A stretch of 17,269 nucleotides of DNA, taken from Burkholderiaceae bacterium. GTDB taxonomy: Bacteria; Pseudomonadota; Gammaproteobacteria; Burkholderiales; Burkholderiaceae. The translations under genes and the position numbers were made by a program. Location of the stretch: positions 1-17,269 of the forward strand of contig JAGOEY010000016.1 in NCBI GenBank assembly GCA_017997515.1. Reading direction: 5' to 3'. The notes beneath the pieces were generated by a model, which did not search any database, had not been told where the DNA came from, and was given only the letters and a program-made list of their open reading frames with translations. Below, one piece after another: positions 15,734 through 17,269 of this stretch. Each line of letters opens with the position of its first letter. Within the stretch, counting starts at the first letter, position 1.

Positions 15734-15764
15734 GCAGCCCCTGGACCTTGTTCAAGGGCTGCGC
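15734..15764 (+). other. Hairpin between the DapA-family and DctQ genes
   Basis: GCAGCCC and GGGCTGC form a perfect 7-bp stem about 10 nt after the stop codon, with extra pairing possible inside the loop. There is no following run of T, so it is more likely an mRNA-stabilising or partial-attenuation hairpin than a terminator. Confidence 0.4.
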
Positions 15765-15801
15765 TTCTGCCTGCTCTCCACCACAACGCCACAACAACAC
15801 C

Positions 15802-16416
15802 ATGGAAGAACACGCCACCACACGCGGGGGTTGGACCCGCTGGGTGCTCGACGCATCGGACTTTGTCCTGCGGTGCGAGCGCCATTTGTTAACAGGCCTG
15901 ATGGGCCTGCTGATTGCGCTGGTGCTGCTGAACGTGGTCACGCGTTACAGCGGCGTCCCCATCTACTGGGTGGACGAGGCCTCGGTCTACTGCGTCGTCT
16001 GGCTGACCTTTATCGGTGCCTCTGCCATGACGCGGCTGCGGCTCGACTTTGCGGTCACGCTGCTGACCGACAAGCTGGGGGAAAAGGCGGCACGGATTGC
16101 CAAAGCCTCTGCGTCTGGCGGTGTGTTGCTGCTGGGGCTGGCCTTGCTGGCCATGTGCTGGGTCTGGATGGACCCGGTGGGTATCACCCGTTACGGCTTC
16201 GACGCGAAAGAATACGCGGCGGAAACCTTCAACTTTCTCTACACCGAAAAAACACAGACGCTGGAATGGCCCACCTGGATGGTGCAAACCATCCTGCCCA
16301 TCTTCGCGTTCACCCTCAGCCTGCATGCGCTGTCCAACCTGATTGAAGACCTCGGAGTGCAGCCCAAACGCGCGCACCACGGGTTCAACATCGCCAACGC
16401 CGACGTGGTGAACTAG
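15802..16416 (+). CDS. TRAP transporter small permease subunit (DctQ family)
   Basis: This 204-residue inner-membrane protein has four hydrophobic segments at about 29-46, 62-78, 105-123 and 158-178. The segment WVDEASVYCVVWLTFIGASA at 56-75 is the characteristic DctQ signature around the second helix. DctQ partners with DctM in Na+-driven uptake of organic acids delivered by a periplasmic binding protein. The ATG at 15802 is the first start with family-like sequence after it; the frame is open to 15646 but overlaps the upstream gene. No clear Shine-Dalgarno sequence precedes the ATG, so translation may depend on the upstream gene. The 76-bp gap after the DapA-family gene holds a GCAGCCC/GGGCTGC hairpin. 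The loop between helices 3 and 4 (about 124-157) is longer than usual. Confidence 0.9.
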   Translation: MEEHATTRGGWTRWVLDASDFVLRCERHLLTGLMGLLIALVLLNVVTRYSGVPIYWVDEASVYCVVWLTFIGASAMTRLRLDFAVTLLTDKLGEKAARIAKASASGGVLLLGLALLAMCWVWMDPVGITRYGFDAKEYAAETFNFLYTEKTQTLEWPTWMVQTILPIFAFTLSLHALSNLIEDLGVQPKRAHHGFNIANADVVN

Positions 16417-17269
16417 ATGCTGACTACATTTTTCTTCCTGGCGATCATGCTGGTGGGTGTGCCGATTGGTGCATGCCTGTGCCTGGCGGGTATCTTCTTT
16501 ATCTTCCAATCCGGCGACACGGTGCTGTTCCAGTCGTTTCCGACGCAGATGTTTGGCGGGGTGGACAGCTACAGCTTGATCGCGATTCCGCTGTTCATCC
16601 TGATTGGTGAAATCATGAACGGCGGTGGTATCACCAAACGCCTGGTGGATCTGTCGCTGGCCTTTATTGGTTCGGTCAAGGGTGGCCTAGCCTATGTGAA
16701 CATTTTGGCAAACATGCTGGTGTCGTCAATCATTGGTTCGGCCACCGCGCAGGTCGCCATCATGAGCCAGATCATGGTGCCCGAGATGGAGAAACAAGGC
16801 TACGACAAGACCTTTGCCGCCGGGCTTACGGTGTATGGCGGCATGCTCGGCCCCATCATCCCGCCGTCGGTGATGTTTGTGGTCTACAGCGTGCTGGCGC
16901 AGGTGGCGGTGGGCGACATGTTGATCGCGGGCATCATCCCCGGGGTCATCCTCACGATCCTGTTTTTCATCGTGATTGCGTGTATGGGGTTTATCTATGA
17001 CTACCCCCGCACCGCCAAACGCACCATCAAGGAGCGGCTGCACACCATCGTCACCGCCTGCCCCACGCTGCTGATCCCCATCGTGATTGTTGGCTCAATC
17101 CTGGGCGGTTTTGCCAACCCGACCGAAGCGGCTGCGGTGGGCGCGGTGGCGGCCATTCTGGTGGGCCGCTACGTCACCAAGGAATTCCACTACCGCATGA
17201 TTCCGCAGATCCTGCTGAAGTCGGCGATCTACTCGGCGGTGGTGCTGTTTCTGGTGGCGGCGGCGGCAG
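16417..17269 (+). CDS. TRAP transporter large permease subunit (DctM family), 3' end outside window
   Basis: The ATG at 16417 follows the DctQ stop codon directly (TAGATG), a sign of translational coupling. The frame stays open to the window edge, giving 284 codons of a protein usually near 425 residues. It is strongly hydrophobic and shows DctM features: the N-terminal FLAIMLVGVPIGACLCLAG, then IAIPLFILIGEIMNGGGIT, the SATAQVAIMSQIMVPEM region, and GGMLGPIIPPSVMFVVYS, typical of the transport core. It forms the Na+-coupled translocation channel with DctQ. The periplasmic DctP protein needed to complete the system is not in the window and may lie downstream. Confidence 0.95.
   Translation, partial: MLTTFFFLAIMLVGVPIGACLCLAGIFFIFQSGDTVLFQSFPTQMFGGVDSYSLIAIPLFILIGEIMNGGGITKRLVDLSLAFIGSVKGGLAYVNILANMLVSSIIGSATAQVAIMSQIMVPEMEKQGYDKTFAAGLTVYGGMLGPIIPPSVMFVVYSVLAQVAVGDMLIAGIIPGVILTILFFIVIACMGFIYDYPRTAKRTIKERLHTIVTACPTLLIPIVIVGSILGGFANPTEAAAVGAVAAILVGRYVTKEFHYRMIPQILLKSAIYSAVVLFLVAAAA

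Noticed and set aside
15734..15764. Terminator after the DapA-family gene
   Set aside because: The stem is short, there is no T run, and the downstream TRAP genes would then lack a promoter.
14805..15941. 378-codon minus-strand frame opposite the DapA-family gene
   Set aside because: It is antisense to a gene with catalytic residues and a ribosome-binding site and has no protein-family character.
1..17269. tRNA genes, CRISPR arrays, insertion sequences, prophage
   Set aside because: No cloverleaf-like segments, regularly spaced repeats, transposase or integrase frames were found on either strand by eye.

Overview
The window reads as chromosomal DNA of a GC-rich betaproteobacterium, most probably a member of the Comamonadaceae (Rhodoferax/Polaromonas/Acidovorax type). 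This rests on coding style, the character of the housekeeping proteins (GluQ, TrmB, AlaS), the abundance of orphan substrate-binding proteins and TRAP transporters, and a short intergenic hairpin element present twice. No lineage assignment could be tested by search. I see no tRNA, rRNA, CRISPR array, phage or insertion sequence.

Layout. At 1-1144 lie the 3' end of gluQ (glutamyl-queuosine tRNA(Asp) synthetase) and the overlapping trmB (tRNA m7G46 methyltransferase). At 1248-2378 is a stand-alone Leu/Ile/Val-type periplasmic binding protein with nested inverted repeats over its promoter and start codon. At 2394-4439, on the minus strand, are a Crp/Fnr-family regulator and, downstream of it, a YbfB/YjiJ-type MFS permease. 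Divergent from the regulator is a plus-strand series, 4535-6866: an HD-domain protein of the PhnZ/MIOX-like kind, a class II aldolase/adducin-family protein and a bile acid:Na+ symporter-family permease. A 16-bp TGTCA-N6-TGACA palindrome in the divergent promoter has the geometry of a Crp/Fnr site. At 6870-8320 (minus) is a metal-dependent amidohydrolase broken by a frameshift in a 7-base G tract and apparently missing a short N-terminal segment. At 8411-10345 (plus) is a PhoX-type phosphatase with a Tat signal and a lipobox. It faces alaS (10430-13045, minus) across a strong bidirectional terminator.

At 13249-14403 is an iron-dependent alcohol dehydrogenase ending in a terminator fused to the second copy of the hairpin element. 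A roughly 300-bp non-coding stretch with an AT-rich island and an 18-bp perfect palindrome follows. It leads into a catabolic operon, 14811 to the window end: a dihydrodipicolinate synthase/N-acetylneuraminate lyase-family enzyme, then the small (DctQ) and large (DctM, cut by the window end) TRAP permease subunits.

Two parts look like small-molecule uptake and catabolism modules: the Crp-controlled HD/aldolase/symporter set and the DapA-family/TRAP set. Their substrates cannot be read from sequence. The most unusual material is the first set (unknown pathway, with an aldolase-fold protein that appears to lack the catalytic glutamate), the disrupted amidohydrolase, and several well-formed DNA palindromes at promoters.
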